From positions 1,384,662 to 1,448,661 of the forward strand of contig MU001507.1 of NCBI GenBank assembly GCA_010093485.1: a DNA stretch of 64,000 bases. The letters are read 5' to 3'. This DNA comes from Karstenula rhodostoma CBS 690.94 (lineage: Eukaryota; Ascomycota; Dothideomycetes; Pleosporales; Didymosphaeriaceae). A program made the translations under genes and the position numbers. The notes under the pieces were generated by a model. The model made no database searches. It had not been told where the DNA came from and saw only the letters and a list, made by a program, of their open reading frames with translations. Below, piece after piece: positions 61,422 through 64,000 of this stretch. Position 1 is the stretch's first letter. Each line of letters begins with the position of its first letter.

Positions 61422-62011
61422 GCATGGAATCAGACCACTAAGCTGAAGTGTTAGGATGGTGGAGGAGTGGAGGAGTGGACCATACACTACCTAGTGTAGA
61501 TACCTAGCTACAATGCTAAGACAAAAGTCTGACTCCAATCGGCCTATGTATTTCCTATTCCAGGTAAGCCAATGTACTAAAACTTTGGACCTGGCGCTGT
61601 AGAAGCTCGATGCGGAGGAGGATCAGCAACCATCCTGTGGGATCACAGCGTTTACGAAGGAGGCACAAGAGCTTACGTTGCGTTGTACAGTACACCTGCA
61701 TTTCTATTGGTGGCCTTCCGTGGACGATTGAGAGCGGGGGCGGGGTTCGTCCGGTGCTCATCAGGAAACCCCAGATATCCAGATTCCAGACGTTGTTAGC
61801 GAAAACCAACTTGCACTACCAAACCATGTCGCTGACCATCGAAGCTGTTTTCGGCAGCCACCGACATGCTTCGTGCGACTCGAGTTAGCAAGCGGCTTGG
61901 TCCCAGTATAAATGTTATGTCGTCCCCCAATCTATGACCTTGAAAGTCTTCCTTCCCGCTCGGCCGCAACAGTAAGAGAGCCACACTTCTTTGGTTTGTG
62001 CCTCCACGACA
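61422..62011. other. intergenic between TPR and beta-lactamase-family genes
   Basis: 590 bp of 3' UTR and promoter DNA. Short frames on either strand have no recognisable content; no tRNA-like structure was noticed. Confidence 0.55.
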
Positions 62012-63564
62012 ATGCCTCTCTCAGCCCAGAGCACCCAGACAATCAAATCCGTTCTCGATGCCGCTACCAAGGAGGGACCCACGGGCGTGAATGGTCTCAC
62101 ATTTGTGGCCGTCGACAAGGACGGCAAGACCCTCATCGAACATGCCTCTGGCACGCGTGGCGTCAATTCGCAAGAGCCCATGAACATGGACACAACCTTC
62201 TGTAAACGCTACCAAGTTCCTGTTTCTGTACGCTATGGTCTGATGTGATTACTACAGGGATTGCGTCCTGTACTAAGATTGCCGCCACCATTGCAGTCTT
62301 GCAGCTTGTCGAGCAGGGAAGCATTCCGCTCGACGATCCGGAGTTTATCAAGAAGATGGCACCGGAAATTGGCGCGAAGAAGGTGTACGCTGATGGCGTC
62401 AATGGCGCTGATCAACAGGGTAGCGTCACCATGAGGATGCTGCTCAACCACACGGCCGGCTTCGGGTATTCCTTCCTCGATGTCAGGATTAACATGCGCG
62501 GAAGGCCCGTCGGGATCGCAGGTTCGTTCTGCTTTTGCTGTAGACGAGTCTGCACCGTGCACTTCTGACCAAGTCGCATTCAGAGTTCGACGGTGAAGAA
62601 GAAGTCATCCTCAACTCACCCATGGTGAACCAGCCAGGTACGTCGAGCCAAAAAGGCTGCTATTGTCGGTAGGCTGACTAGACGCGAAACCCGCAGGAAG
62701 CATGTGGGAGTACGGCGTGAACATCGACTGGGCCGGCATCATCCTCGAGCGCCACACCGGGCAGAAGCTAAACGACTACATGCAAGAGCACATCTTCCAG
62801 CCCCTGGGCATCTCCGACGTCACCATGTTCCCCACCGACGAGATGAAGTCCAACCTCGCCTACATGCACCAGCGCGACCCAGCAACGGGCGCCCTAGCCG
62901 AGCGCGACCACCTCTACCGCCGCCCGTTCTCGCAGACCACGAAAGAGAAGCAGCAGAGCTTCTTCCACTCCGCCGGCGGCGGCCTGTTCGCGAAGCCGAA
63001 AGAGTACGTCAAGATTTTCACAGCACTGCTGAACGGGGGCGTTAGCCCCACGACGGGGAACCGCATCCTGAAGAAGGAGACGGTGGACTCGATGTGGGAG
63101 AACCAGATTCCGAACCAGCCAAACTTTGCGCGTGGAGGTCCACCCGCAGCGGATCCGGTGCTGACGAACAGCCCTCCGGAGATGTATCCGCAGTCTAGGA
63201 ACCCGCCGCAAGGTTGGGGGTTGAGTATGTTCCTCACGCTTTCACCAGGAGATACCGGACGTGGCGCCAACACCGGGTGGTGGTGCGGCCTCGCGAATAT
63301 GTTCTGGTGGGTCGACAGGGAGAAGGGTGTTGCTGGGATGCTATGTAAGTGCAGATGCTCCATGTCTTTATAGTGCTTCCTCAAGAGTTTGGGTACACTG
63401 TGCTACTTGAGGAGGAGCAATGCAGTACCCACACTTTCTACCTGGTAGCGTAACATTTCGTTTACTGACTTCACGCAGCGGGCCAAGTCCTTCCTTTCGG
63501 CGATGCAAAGGTCATACAGGCATGGGTTGGAGTGGAGAAAGCAATCTACGACGGGTTAGAGTAA
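62012..63564 (+). CDS. serine beta-lactamase / transesterase family protein
   Basis: Five exons: 62012-62201, 62258-62521, 62584-62637, 62697-63344 and 63479-63564, all phases consistent; introns 56, 62, 59 and 134 bp; 413 residues. After a split Trp codon it reads WIASCTKIAATIAVLQL, where SCTK (Ser67-Lys70) is the catalytic SxxK motif of class C beta-lactamase-like enzymes; Tyr175 in MWEYGVNIDW is the likely YxN-type base. LLNHTAGFGY and the C-terminal TGWWCGLANMFWWVD with GVAGML also fit the family, which in fungi includes LovD-type acyltransferases and EstB-like esterases. No signal peptide is visible, so it is probably intracellular. No polyketide synthase lies in the window, so a role in secondary metabolism is not indicated; hydrolysis of a small ester or amide is as likely. 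The start ATG follows CCACGACA. Confidence 0.88.
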
Positions 63565-63687
63565 AGACGAAGTGTTCAAATCCATCGAGTTATGTCTGGC
63601 GCTTGTCTAAACTGTAATTGACATGCAAAGAAGAGTTACAACACCCCCAACCGCATTTGTGAGCGACATCCAGCATCATAGCCAACC

Positions 63688-64000
63688 TCATACCGTCAAC
63701 GTGAAATTGGCCACATTCGTCGGCTCGCGCGGGTAGAACTCCCAGGTGAACGTGGTCGTCTTTCCTGCGCTTCTCACCGCATCCAACACAGCTGCCTTCA
63801 AAATAACATTGTTCGCATCCCAATCCCACTGCCCTGAATACGTCAAGCGACCTTGCTGCAACGGTCCTAGGTACTGCGTCCAGTCGTCGATCAGGATCCC
63901 TCCATCACTCTTGATGGCTTTGACAGTGGCAGGACGGTTCTGGCCCTTCCAAGTGATCGGGATGAAGAGGTCCGTCGATGTAGCGGGAAGTTTTGCAGTG
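63688..64000 (-). CDS. C-terminal part of a probable secreted/carbohydrate-active protein (partial)
   Basis: The frame is open from the right edge to a TGA at 63688-63690 on the minus strand, giving about 104 residues. It reads DLFIPITWKGQNRPATVKAIK, then GRLTYSGQWDWDANNVILKAAVLDAV, then TTTFTWEFYPREPTNVANFTLTV. The last part looks like a beta-sandwich accessory domain such as the X2/CBM_X2 type found at the C-terminus of some fungal GH5 glucanases, but the catalytic domain lies outside the window, so this is only a suggestion. A plain alternative is another extracellular beta-rich protein. It is convergent with the beta-lactamase-family gene (123 bp between stop codons). Confidence 0.65.
   Translation of the reverse strand, partial: TAKLPATSTDLFIPITWKGQNRPATVKAIKSDGGILIDDWTQYLGPLQQGRLTYSGQWDWDANNVILKAAVLDAVRSAGKTTTFTWEFYPREPTNVANFTLTV

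Noticed and set aside
62012..63564. a lovastatin-like biosynthetic cluster suggested by the LovD-type family
   Set aside because: No polyketide synthase, P450, transporter or regulator gene is present on either side; neighbours are housekeeping or unrelated.

Overview
The window looks like nuclear DNA of a filamentous ascomycete (Pezizomycotina). The intron style, the protein types and the sharp split into AT-rich and gene-rich compartments fit a Dothideomycete best, but the class is an inference. Two compartments meet at about 46.7 kb.

Positions 1-46.8 kb are extremely AT-rich and nearly devoid of the dinucleotides CA and TG. By eye I found only about a dozen such sites and a single ATG. 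This is the signature of repeat-induced point mutation (RIP: C-to-T in CpA on both strands) driven close to saturation, and it explains why no open reading frame exists there. The ancestral content can still be read through the mutations as a graveyard of nested LTR retrotransposons. A minus-strand Ty3/gypsy element A (3547-17744; LTRs 459/459 bp; target duplication ATAGA) contains a plus-strand Ty1/copia element (8640-15644; LTRs 206/206 bp; duplication GATAA; one 505-base assembly gap). Element A itself sits next to a plus-strand gypsy relic E, whose reverse transcriptase and RNase H lie at 18.9-20.1 kb. A second minus-strand gypsy element B (23025-37943; LTRs 416/416 bp; duplication AGGGT) contains a plus-strand gypsy element D (26788-34922; LTRs 246/246 bp; duplication ATTAT). 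A truncated relative of B (element C, about 39.0-43.5 kb), a 5' fragment of the same family (22.4-22.8 kb), two poly(A)-ended copies of a short retroposon-like repeat, and an inverted pair of A-type LTRs complete the region. At the border lies a 721-bp element with terminal inverted repeats; its right arm is an unmutated island in otherwise RIP-mutated DNA.

From 46.8 kb to the end the base composition is normal and genes are dense, with short introns (mostly 46-62 bp). In order they are: an NTO1/BRPF-like PHD-finger protein of a histone acetyltransferase complex (+); a transformer-2-like RRM/RGG RNA-binding protein (+); a weakly supported minus-strand hypothetical gene; a DUF3431 membrane-anchored protein (+); a large hypothetical protein (+); an O6-alkylguanine-DNA alkyltransferase in four exons (-); a TPR-type protein (+); a serine beta-lactamase/transesterase-family protein (+); and the C-terminal end of a probable carbohydrate-active or secreted protein (-) running off the right edge. 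These look like unrelated single-gene transcription units and do not form a biosynthetic cluster.

I did not find a convincing new multi-gene system. The most unusual features are the completeness of RIP, the enrichment of CGCG among surviving CpG sites, and the RIP-free island at the compartment border.
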